Shown here piece after piece: positions 32,926 to 42,300 of a DNA stretch of 64,000 nucleotides (the stretch's first letter is position 1; every line of letters begins with the position of its first letter). The notes under the pieces are model-generated. The model was not told the DNA's origin. It searched no databases and was given only the letters and a program-made list of their open reading frames with translations. The position numbers and the translations under genes are program-made. This DNA comes from Paenibacillus contaminans (lineage in GTDB: Bacteria; Bacillota; Bacilli; Paenibacillales; NBRC-103111). The stretch lies in assembly GCF_003285015.1 (NCBI RefSeq), contig NZ_QMFB01000005.1:1-64000 (forward strand), read 5' to 3'.

Positions 32926-35709
32926 TTACTGAACAATTTCAAGAACCGGCCAATTCACGGATTCCCGGCTGCCCAGATGAATCAGCGCATTCGCGTTGGT
33001 GGAATCCTTTAGACAAAGACTGACGATTTTATCGCCTGCATGCTCGCTCTGCACATAGGAAGTAATATCGAACGTGTACCAAGCTCCCGCTGCGGTAATC
33101 GAAGCCGAAGCCAGCTTGCCGGCGCCTTCCGTCGGCTTGTTGTTCCACGTAATGCTGCCCTCGGTCCAGGTATCGTCGGCCACGGGGAATATTTCCACAG
33201 GACCGGTCGTGTTCCGGTAACTGACGTACAGCTTCAGCTTTGCGCTTGAAATCGTCCCGCTGATCCCGCTCACGTCGAACTGAAGGAATGAAGCCCGTTT
33301 GGTATCGGCGTCCGTCGTCGCTTTCACTTTCAGATCGGCGCTTGTACCGTAATTGTCGTTGCCGAACGTGCCGCTTTGTACATAAGCGTCGGCCGCCGCA
33401 TACAGATCGGGAACTTTGCGGATCAGTCCGATATCGTCGCAATAGACATAGCCTGTGCCGGCCCCCGTCTTCTTGCACCATATCGTTGCCGAGGTGCCGC
33501 TCGCACCCGTTATGAAGTCCATCGTGACCTGCGTCCACCCGGTATCGGTAACAGCGCGTGATGTCGCCGCCGCTCCGTCGTAACCGGACACGCCGATGCT
33601 GACGGACTCGCCCGGTTCAACCTTGGCCCATCCGGACAGCGTATAAGAGGTATTCGGCGAAAGCCCCGTTACCGTTTGCTCTACGGCATCAATCCCGGTA
33701 CCGAGCTGCAGGCCGTAATTATTGAGCCTTGCCTTCTTGTCCGTCCTTGACCAGGCGGGATCATAGACGACCTGCGCGGTTTGAGCGAACGTTTTCGTCC
33801 AGCCGGTGAAATCGCCGTTTTCGAATCCCCCGTTTTTCACCCGGTTCATGTAAGTGGTGTCCACCGTTGTAAAGGTCGGATTCGGCGGATTGGCGAAATC
33901 ATGCCCTGCTTTCCACGCCGTATTGCCGTATTCATAGGCGCCTTGATCGGGTGCAGCGCCGCCGTAGCCATCGGTGATGCCGGCAATCTCCATGCCCCCG
34001 TTAACGGCGGGAGAAGTCGATTGCAGGTTGTAATCGGCACCTCCCGGAGCAGGATTGACATAACCCGGACTGGTGCTGAACAGATTGTTTTTCATCCACG
34101 CAGGCGGATTTGACGTCAACAGACCGTTCAATTTAAAAATGTTATTCATCACGTGCGTAGCGTACATGTCGACACCGTAGACGGCGGTCCAGTTTTTGGC
34201 TGAACCATCGACGGAATTGTTATACACCAGCTTGTAATTACTGGGCGTCCCGAGCAGAATGCCTGCGCCCGGCGTGTTCCAGACGACATTATGGTGGATG
34301 ATATAATTTTGCGTAGCCTGATCGAAGTAAATCCCAACCCCGGAAGGTGCAGCGTTATCGTGGATCTTATTGTAGCTGAGCACCGTATTTTGACCGTCCG
34401 TATTGGCCATGTAGGTGACGCCCAGATCCTTCGTAAGACGTCCTGCAAAGGAGAAATCATTATACTGAATGCGGCTGTCTGTCGCGCCGCCGCCGATCAC
34501 GGCCCGTCCGGCCTCCGTGCCCGTATTGTGACTGACGAGCAGCCGGTTCCCCTTGGTATAGATCATCGGATTACTTGTGGCCATATAGTTGCCGTCATGG
34601 ATGTAGTTATTGATTACCCTGTTGTCCGATCCTTCAACAACCAGGATCGCGGACGACGAATAAGCCAGTTCGGAATTGCGGATCTCGATGTCGCTCCCTT
34701 TGATGCTGATCGGGTAACCCGCCCCGGCGGCATTATCGTGAGAGATGTACTCGGCTTTCATATCCCGGATCGTGACATGGCTTGTATCGACATCCGTATT
34801 GATGCTTGCGCCGAAAATATCGATGCCCGTTATGTCGAGATAAGAGCGGCCGGACAAATCGAACGCATAGTCTCGCTTCTTGGCCTCTACCGTCTGCGTG
34901 GAAGGGTCCGCTCCTCCCGGTGCCCACAGATAGAGCAATTGGGCATTGCTGTCGTACCACCATTCCTTCTGGGTGTCCAGTGCGGCTTTGATGCCCGATA
35001 GGAAATATTTATTTCCCGCAACCGGGTCGTAAGAGCCGGAAACCGGAAGGGAGTTAAACGTCAGCTTGTGCGTTGCCGCGTCATAATCCGTCACCGTACT
35101 CGTGTAGGCCCAGTAGGCCACCCCGCTCGGAATCCACAATTGAGCGCCGTTCCAAAAATCGTCGCCCCCGGGTATATGACTGTCGATGATCGTAGTGGAC
35201 GGCAAACCGGGATCGACGCTGCCAACCGTCGCCAACGTCGGTTGAGTCAACGTACCTGTCTGATTCGGCCACCGTGCAAGATTCATCATGACCCCGTCCA
35301 CAAATATTTGATTTCTCGTCCCCAGCGTCCCGTTCATCACCGCCTTGTAGACGGAACCTGCATCGAGGCTCCAGCCTGTAACCGGATCGAGCCCGCTGAC
35401 CGTCACTTGTTCGCCGTTATAATTTTGGAAAGTGATTGTATTGCCCGATGTACCGGAATGGACAGGGATAACCGTCTCCCGGTAAGTGCCTCCCCGAATG
35501 TAGCAAAGATCTCCCGCAACCATTACGTTCGCAGCTTTCTGAATCGTTTTGAAAGGCGTGCTCAAAGACATGCCGTCGTTTGAATCGCTGCCGGTCGGGG
35601 AGACGTAATAGGTTGTCGGCGCAGCCGAGGCGGAATTGTTCGAATGTGGGGTGAATGCCGTAATCATCATGATTGCCATCAACGTCAGAATAAACATTCT
35701 TTTGGACAT
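32926..35709 (-). CDS. Secreted right-handed beta-helix polysaccharide lyase-like protein with CBM and DNRLRE domains
   Basis: 927 residues. A signal peptide (RMFILTLMAIMMITAFTPH, cleavage after SASA) is followed by YYVSPTGSDSNDG and TPFKTIQKAANVMVAGD, the usual start of parallel beta-helix lyases and hydrolases. Helix coils such as SDNRVINNYIHDGNYMA run to about residue 595. A carbohydrate-binding-like beta-sandwich (about 625-755, VKNGGFENGDFTGWTKTFAQ) and a DNRLRE/CBM96-like domain (about 760-927, ASFLQFDVSGISGTISSAKL) complete it. AAGGAGG at 9 nt supports ATG 35709. It probably cuts the glycan outside the cell. Confidence 0.85.
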   Translation of the reverse strand: MSKRMFILTLMAIMMITAFTPHSNNSASAAPTTYYVSPTGSDSNDGMSLSTPFKTIQKAANVMVAGDLCYIRGGTYRETVIPVHSGTSGNTITFQNYNGEQVTVSGLDPVTGWSLDAGSVYKAVMNGTLGTRNQIFVDGVMMNLARWPNQTGTLTQPTLATVGSVDPGLPSTTIIDSHIPGGDDFWNGAQLWIPSGVAYWAYTSTVTDYDAATHKLTFNSLPVSGSYDPVAGNKYFLSGIKAALDTQKEWWYDSNAQLLYLWAPGGADPSTQTVEAKKRDYAFDLSGRSYLDITGIDIFGASINTDVDTSHVTIRDMKAEYISHDNAAGAGYPISIKGSDIEIRNSELAYSSSAILVVEGSDNRVINNYIHDGNYMATSNPMIYTKGNRLLVSHNTGTEAGRAVIGGGATDSRIQYNDFSFAGRLTKDLGVTYMANTDGQNTVLSYNKIHDNAAPSGVGIYFDQATQNYIIHHNVVWNTPGAGILLGTPSNYKLVYNNSVDGSAKNWTAVYGVDMYATHVMNNIFKLNGLLTSNPPAWMKNNLFSTSPGYVNPAPGGADYNLQSTSPAVNGGMEIAGITDGYGGAAPDQGAYEYGNTAWKAGHDFANPPNPTFTTVDTTYMNRVKNGGFENGDFTGWTKTFAQTAQVVYDPAWSRTDKKARLNNYGLQLGTGIDAVEQTVTGLSPNTSYTLSGWAKVEPGESVSIGVSGYDGAAATSRAVTDTGWTQVTMDFITGASGTSATIWCKKTGAGTGYVYCDDIGLIRKVPDLYAAADAYVQSGTFGNDNYGTSADLKVKATTDADTKRASFLQFDVSGISGTISSAKLKLYVSYRNTTGPVEIFPVADDTWTEGSITWNNKPTEGAGKLASASITAAGAWYTFDITSYVQSEHAGDKIVSLCLKDSTNANALIHLGSRESVNWPVLEIVQ

Positions 35710-35833
35710 TTCGATTTGCCTCCTTGTCTCAATAACGTTCGATCGATTCTCGGTCATTGCAGGTACAATGGAAGACTGGCAATCGGCTACATTACGCATC
35801 ACCCCCTTTCATGATAAACATGAATCAGAGCGC

Positions 35834-38800
35834 TCACCCGATCGGTATTACGATCACCCGCCGATTGTGTTGAATTTCCTTAGCCTCGCAATTGCGGGGT
35901 TCCCCGTTCACAAAGAGCTCAATTGGACCTGCAATGGGCCATGCTTCTTTGTCTAAAGTCAATCGGACCGTCCCGCTGCACGCCACGCGAATAGCTGTAA
36001 CGGCGCCAGCCGATTTGTCGATTTGGACATGAAGCCATGCAGGCAAACGAACGGTCAATTCACCAAGCAGCGAACGATACGGATTGAACGTTTCCTTCAG
36101 CTGCCCGCGGCGAGCGTCATAAACGAAGCCGGGATCCCGGTCGAGATAAAGCTTGTACAGATCGCCCCCCACCCGCTTGATTCCGGTCAGGGGGAGCCAT
36201 CTGCTGCCGTTCCCTTGCTGCAAAACAGGGATGTGCGTTCCCGCGTGCGGCTGTTTGTCTATTGTCGCGGGGTAAGCGGCGTGGCCCGATTCGCCGGTTG
36301 CCAGCAAGCAGGGACAGCCTTCGTCCATGGCAACCTCGCTTATGCGAAGGGAAGGCCATACGTCCAGCTCAGCTTGAAGCCCGCAGCAGCTAATTGCGCT
36401 TCCTTCCATTAGATCCAGCTCCAGCCCGTTTTCCCGCCGCTTGACAACCGTGAAGCTCCCGTTCGACATGACGCCCCCTGCGGCCAGCATGTTTTCGCTT
36501 TCCGGTTTGCGGTACAGGATGGTTGCCGATATTTCGCCGGCGCTTATCGCCGCTCCTACACCGTCCTGTTCGTCTATCTCTTCCAGCCGGCAGCACGACG
36601 TTAGTTCGGATGCCTCGATGATAGGCTCCCATAAGGACGCAAAGGTGCTCTGCAAGCTCGCCCCCTCTCGCCGAACGATGATTTTCGGCATCACATGATG
36701 CGGCCATGCGGCCATGGCCTCCTCAATGTCCTGCAGCTCATGGAAGTACCGGTTTCTCGGCGCTTCGCATAAATACACCTCTCCGTCCTGCGGAGCAAGC
36801 CAATGAAGCCGCAAGCCCGGCTTGCTTTCAACCGATTTCGCCCGCTGCCCGAGCCCCGCCCCGGTTTCGCCAGCAGGAAATGCGGCCGACATCGCAGCTG
36901 TCCACGGCAGATCGTTACGGCAAGCTTTCACATTGCGGAACGCTCCGTAATAGTTCGTTTGCATACCCGGTTGATCATAAGGAAGCTTCGGATCGATGGA
37001 TGATTGATGAATTTTTTTGGCCGGTCCGGGAATAAAGACTTCCCCCTTCTCGTCCAGATTGTCGAACGTCCGGTAAGGAGCAAGCGAGCTCGCCAGATTT
37101 TGCGAATAATCGGCGCAGCCGTTCGCCATCCATTCATGCCGCTGACCGCCGCTAACTTCGAATATGTCCAGAATGACGTTCATTCGCCCGGAAACCGGAA
37201 CGCTGATGACCGTCCTCCTGTACAGGTCGGTGACCGGATACGCTTGCCCATTATCGCAAGCCTGACTCACTTGCGTTCGGCCTTGCTTCGCATGCCATGC
37301 CAGCAAATGCCCGGCATCCGTAGCATGCTGATCCTCGCCGTTCACAAGCACCAGATTATGTGCGGCTGCGGTTACCGCGTACCCGCCGAGATGCGTGTAG
37401 CCGAGATCCGCAGCCAATTCGTCGCCGTTCGCCCACAACGTAAAATTCAACATATCCGAGTGCCCGTGATTGTATTTGCCCGAGTAGTGCAAGTGCGCCT
37501 CCATCGTATAGGGATGCTGCCCCAAGCCGTGAACGGCATGCCCGAATTCGGGCAGCAGCAGCGCATTCGTCCAATTGCGCCGATGCGGGTTCACATAATC
37601 GTCCGGTTCGCTCCATTCCCCGCTCGGATAGACGGAGCCCGCCCATGTATCATGGAACGTGACCAAGTGGCCGTCCGGGAACCGGAGACGATCGAGCAGC
37701 CCGAAAGCTTGAGCGCAATTTCCGATTTGCTCCCGGACGGCATACCGGTCAAATCGCGATCCGTCCGGCTGATAACGGTATCCCGCCGGATCGGAATATC
37801 CTTCTATCGCTTTAAGCGCATCGCTTAAACCAAGCGCCATATCGCGCAAATACGACACGCTTTCGGGGAACATGCCGTCCGCCATGAAGGTATACCGGAA
37901 CGCCCCCCTTGCTTTATCGGCAGCATAGTGAATCAGATCGGGACAGCCGACCGCAAGACCGGCTTTCGCAAGCGCTTCTACCTGCAAACCGATCGTATTA
38001 TGGTAAAACTTCCATGGATCGTTGCGGTAATAGGCGTCGTATTTCAACGTCATACGGGCCGTATGGAGAATAGCTTCGACTACGTCCACCCGTGCGTCCT
38101 TGCCGGTAATTCGGCTCGTTTCCTCCCATATTCGGGGTTCTCGCAAATCGCCGTACGTACGGACCAGCCGCCCGATCAACGTTCGGGTTCCGACCGTGTA
38201 CCAATATTTGAACCCGATCCATGCGAACCAATACTCGTAACCGTCGGAAGGCATAAACTGCTCATCCGGGATGTTCCATTCGGGGAGTCCATAGATCGGC
38301 CAATCCGGAACCGCTTTGGCAAGCGCATGCAGGATGGCTGCCGCCCGAGCGCCAGCCTGTTCATCCCCCGTGGCGCGAAAATACGCCGCCAACCGGTCGG
38401 CCGCGTCCCACAAATGATAAATTCTGGCCGTCGTCATCAGCTTGTCGAGATAAATCTTTTTACCCGCCGGCGTCTTGTGATAGGCATAAGAGACGATCCT
38501 GCCGCTCGGCGCCGCGATTTCATCGAAGCCGGTTACCGGGTAAACGGCGCTATAATCAAAAACATTCCCCTCCAAGTCCGACAAAACATCCGGTTGACGC
38601 ACATCCCATCTGTACATGTACGTGCCGGACAACCCGCTTTCGAACGGAAACGGCCGTCGTTCCGGCACCAATTCGATCAGTCCGGTTACCGGGATATTCA
38701 AGTACGGCACGACATCCTCCGGCAAAACATCGGCATCCGGAGAGAGCGGCTCGGACACCTGATGTTCCCATTCCACATTGCCCCTTAGCGAGTTGATCCA

Positions 38801-39196
38801 TGTTAAATCAGGTGGACCGTATAACGGCGCATGCTCGCCAAATCCTCCCTCGACGATGCGAAGGCTGCGGAATTCCGCCCTCCCTCTCCCCGCTATGCGG
38901 ATTCCCGTCTCAAGCAGGACGGCATCCTTTTTCGTAAAAGCTTCAAAATAGACCGTCTGCCAATCTTCCGTCAATTCCGTGCGCATCGTGTTCATTCTGT
39001 CTTCTACCCGGACCGTTTGCCGTTCGCTTCCCTCCGCTGTATAAGTGCGGTAAAAATCGGGGTAAACGGTTAATCCGGCAGCGCCTTTGGCCTCATAGCG
39101 GATCCCGTATATGCGTTCTTCTTGGCCGTCGATTGCAAAAGCCGGCAATGTCCACGTTGTTTGTTCGTTTACATCGACGTAATAATGCTTCGTCAT
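35834..39196 (-). CDS. Cytoplasmic heparinase II/III-like polysaccharide lyase family protein
   Basis: 1120 residues, without signal peptide. An alpha/alpha-toroid region includes the DAADRLAAYFRATGDEQAGA and DPWKFYHNTIGLQVEALAKA helices. The heparinase II/III C-terminal domain follows with HSDMLNFTLWANGDELAADL and VTAAAHNLVLVNGEDQHAT, which hold the conserved His and Asn positions. A beta-sandwich of more than 400 residues ends the protein, which is long for the family. It probably acts as an oligo-uronide or glycosaminoglycan-type lyase on imported fragments. ATG 39196 has GAGG at about 10 nt; ATG 39205 is too close. Confidence 0.8.
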   Translation of the reverse strand: MTKHYYVDVNEQTTWTLPAFAIDGQEERIYGIRYEAKGAAGLTVYPDFYRTYTAEGSERQTVRVEDRMNTMRTELTEDWQTVYFEAFTKKDAVLLETGIRIAGRGRAEFRSLRIVEGGFGEHAPLYGPPDLTWINSLRGNVEWEHQVSEPLSPDADVLPEDVVPYLNIPVTGLIELVPERRPFPFESGLSGTYMYRWDVRQPDVLSDLEGNVFDYSAVYPVTGFDEIAAPSGRIVSYAYHKTPAGKKIYLDKLMTTARIYHLWDAADRLAAYFRATGDEQAGARAAAILHALAKAVPDWPIYGLPEWNIPDEQFMPSDGYEYWFAWIGFKYWYTVGTRTLIGRLVRTYGDLREPRIWEETSRITGKDARVDVVEAILHTARMTLKYDAYYRNDPWKFYHNTIGLQVEALAKAGLAVGCPDLIHYAADKARGAFRYTFMADGMFPESVSYLRDMALGLSDALKAIEGYSDPAGYRYQPDGSRFDRYAVREQIGNCAQAFGLLDRLRFPDGHLVTFHDTWAGSVYPSGEWSEPDDYVNPHRRNWTNALLLPEFGHAVHGLGQHPYTMEAHLHYSGKYNHGHSDMLNFTLWANGDELAADLGYTHLGGYAVTAAAHNLVLVNGEDQHATDAGHLLAWHAKQGRTQVSQACDNGQAYPVTDLYRRTVISVPVSGRMNVILDIFEVSGGQRHEWMANGCADYSQNLASSLAPYRTFDNLDEKGEVFIPGPAKKIHQSSIDPKLPYDQPGMQTNYYGAFRNVKACRNDLPWTAAMSAAFPAGETGAGLGQRAKSVESKPGLRLHWLAPQDGEVYLCEAPRNRYFHELQDIEEAMAAWPHHVMPKIIVRREGASLQSTFASLWEPIIEASELTSCCRLEEIDEQDGVGAAISAGEISATILYRKPESENMLAAGGVMSNGSFTVVKRRENGLELDLMEGSAISCCGLQAELDVWPSLRISEVAMDEGCPCLLATGESGHAAYPATIDKQPHAGTHIPVLQQGNGSRWLPLTGIKRVGGDLYKLYLDRDPGFVYDARRGQLKETFNPYRSLLGELTVRLPAWLHVQIDKSAGAVTAIRVACSGTVRLTLDKEAWPIAGPIELFVNGEPRNCEAKEIQHNRRVIVIPIG

Positions 39197-39225
39197 TGGA
39201 TGCATGCCTCGCCTTCGATCACTTT

Positions 39226-39264
39226 CTGCAAACCGGGATTTGGTCGGTAGATCCCGGTTTGCAG
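39226..39264. terminator. Strong hairpin between giant and heparinase-like genes
   Basis: CTGCAAACCGGGAT pairs perfectly with ATCCCGGTTTGCAG. It is followed by few T residues on the minus strand. It may attenuate or process the mRNA between the two genes. Confidence 0.6.
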
Positions 39265-39333
39265 CGGTGCTTTCTTTTGCCCTTACGCTAATTCCCCAAC
39301 AAACCTGTTCATCCATAAGCAACTATTGGGCTG

Positions 39334-42300
39334 CTAGTTTACTGCTACAATCATCGTTTCGCTCGATACGGTTCCGGCATTGTTGACAAGCTCGCACCGA
39401 TATTCATACACACCCGCCTGCTTGCCGTGGATCGACGTCACGGCCGATTGCGCTTGCGGTGTTCGATCGGTCAGCATTTGCGTATCGATGAGCACGCCGT
39501 TCTCATACAACCTGTACATCGATCCGTTAGTGCCCCACCACATATTCATGCTGACTTGGAAACTACCGTCCCCGTCCCAGTTATCGTGCGAGAGAACCGG
39601 TTTGGCCGGCGCCGCATCCGTGACACGCACGGTCAGGACGTCGCTTCGCGTCGTGCCGAACGCATTCACAAGCTCCGCAACATACCGGTAAGTGCCGTTC
39701 ATCCTGTACGTAATTGACGTTACGGTCGACTGGGCGCTCGGCGAGCTGTCGGTTAGCATTTGCGTATCGATCCGTACATCGTTCTCGTACAGGTTGTAAA
39801 TCGTCCCATTATTCCCCCACCACAGGTTCATGGTGACCTTGTAGTCGCCGTCCATGATTCCCGTATCGTGGCCGTTATCGTCCGATAGCGACGGCTTGCC
39901 CGGCACCCCGCCCGCGCTCGTGGCGATATTGTTCACGATAGCCGTCGCCGTACCCGTATTTCCCGCTTCATCGACAAACGTAAACGTAAAGCTTCCGTTC
40001 GCCAGAAACGTATAGCTGTTCGACCCTCCATTGTTCGTAATGGTTACAGGCTCGCTCGGCGTTATTGTGGCGACGACGGGTCGATTCGTCGGCGTCGTGA
40101 CGCTGTAGGCAACCGAAGCCGTCGGCGCCGTCATGTCGATTCGAAAAGCAATAGTCCGCTCCGTTTCCACATTGCCCGCCCGATCCTTCGATCGGTAGCT
40201 GATCGTGTAGCTTCCATCTTGATCGAACGTAATTGGGCTCGAGTATACGTTCCAGGAGCTCCCGTTATCAAGGCTGTATTCGGTTCGGTCCACTCCGGAG
40301 ACAATGTCTGCAGCCGACAGCATTAAGGTTGCGCCGTTCGTGTACCAGCCGCCGTTTTCGATCCCGTCGACTTGCGCATCGGTTACAGGCGGCGTTTGAT
40401 CGACGATCACCGTCGCGGCATTCGAACTTACCGTTTCCCCATTCAACGTTACGGCAGCTCTCACTTCCGTGACGCCCTCTTGAAGGGCGGTCAACTTTCC
40501 GTATACGGCGCCGGAAGCCGTCTGGCTGCTAGCGACGCTCGCAACTTCGGGATTGCTGCTCGTAAACGTCGTTACCGCTTGGTTCAAGTCCGCAGTCTGG
40601 CCGCCTGTCATGGTTCCCGTCAAGGAAACATCCGTCGTACCGCCGAGCAATAGCCAGGAATTCGCAGTCGCTAGCGTCACGTTCTCCAGCCGATCGGCAG
40701 GCTGGCCGTCCGTTCGGTAAACCGTAATATCGTCGAAGATGAGATTCGATGTCTTGCCGGCCCATATATCCATAATCCAAAACTGGGTAAATCCGTTCAA
40801 AGCGGCTTGCTTGACGAATTCGCCGTCCACGTAAATATTCACTTTCCCGGTAGCGGATGCGAGATCGTACACGACCTGATGCCATCCAGCCTCTCGGGCG
40901 CCGGCCAATGTATAATTGTTGCCGATTCTTACCGAATAATTAGTTGCGGAGCTTGAACTGATCACCCCCGCCATAAAATCTTTCTGCAGCGCAACAACGC
41001 CCATGATTCCTGCAGCTCCACTATCGTAAAACCACGCTTCGACCACTCCTTTCGTCAACTGGGGCATCGCGGCGTAGAGCGCTTCGACGTCCTGATCGAG
41101 CTTGAAGCCGTAAGCGCCGCTGCGTTTCGGTCCGGATGCCGAAACATTCGGCGTACCTGCATGCACCTGCCATTTCGCGAGTCCCTGCTCGAAGCTGTCG
41201 GAGAACACGGCGCCGTTATTGACGACTACGGCGATCGCTTTACGCTTCGTGATGCCGTTCAGCGTGACGTCTGCCGTTATGGTCGCCAAGCCGTTCGCTT
41301 TGGCCGTTACAAGGCCTTCCGCATTTACTTCAGCAATGCCGGTATTGCTGCTGGCGTAAGCAACGGATACCGCGCCTGCATCCTCACCGTTCTCCAGCTT
41401 GGCTATGACCGCCAGTTTATGGCTTTGCCCGACTCTCATACCGGTTACGCTGCCGGATAAATCGACCTGTGCCAATTTGGGTGTCCATACGGCAAGCGCG
41501 ATCCGGCCGCTGACTGTAACGCCGTCGACTGTTGCGGTTGCCGTCACGGTGACCGGTCCGTCACTGACTCCCCTGACCAATCCGCTGCTGTCTACCGTTG
41601 CTACAGCAGGGTTGCTGCTTTCGAACGAAATCGGGACGCCGCTTAAATCGATCGGCGTACGTTCGCCGGCTATGCCTGCCAAGGACAACTGTATGGAACC
41701 GCCTGCGGCAACCGACGTCTGGCCCGGAGGATTCGCGGATACCATCAATTTGGTGAACGGCAGTTTGTCCGCCGCAAACGTTACTTGACCTACTTTCGCT
41801 ATGGTCGGATTGTCCGTTACAGAGAATACTCCCGTTCCAGCAAGCATTTGGTTATCCATCATTACGGTATTAATCTCATGATATTTAACCCAGACGCCGT
41901 TCTCCTTGTAATAACTTGTAAACACATCTCCTTCCCGCGTCAGCTTGATATCTACAGGGAATGGAAGCGTTTTGCCGCCCTTGAACTTGGAATCGCCGCC
42001 GTCGTTTTCCCTATACGTATTGAGCAGCCCTCCGCTCGGCGTCACCCGCAGCATCACGTTTTTGGAATCCGGAGCCGCGCTGTCCCGAATCATGATCCCG
42101 GCTGCCGCACTCGCATTCGTTCTTTCTACGGCATGGACCGTTGCGGTCATTGAAAATCCGTACGAAGCGTCAGGCAAAGCAGCTTCTTGGTAAACATAAG
42201 TGAAATCATCCGTCTTGCCCCACACGTCCTTTCCGCTGCTTAGCATCGTAAATTCCGTTTCCGATCCGGTAACATAGCCTTGTGCCGTTCCGTATCGCAT

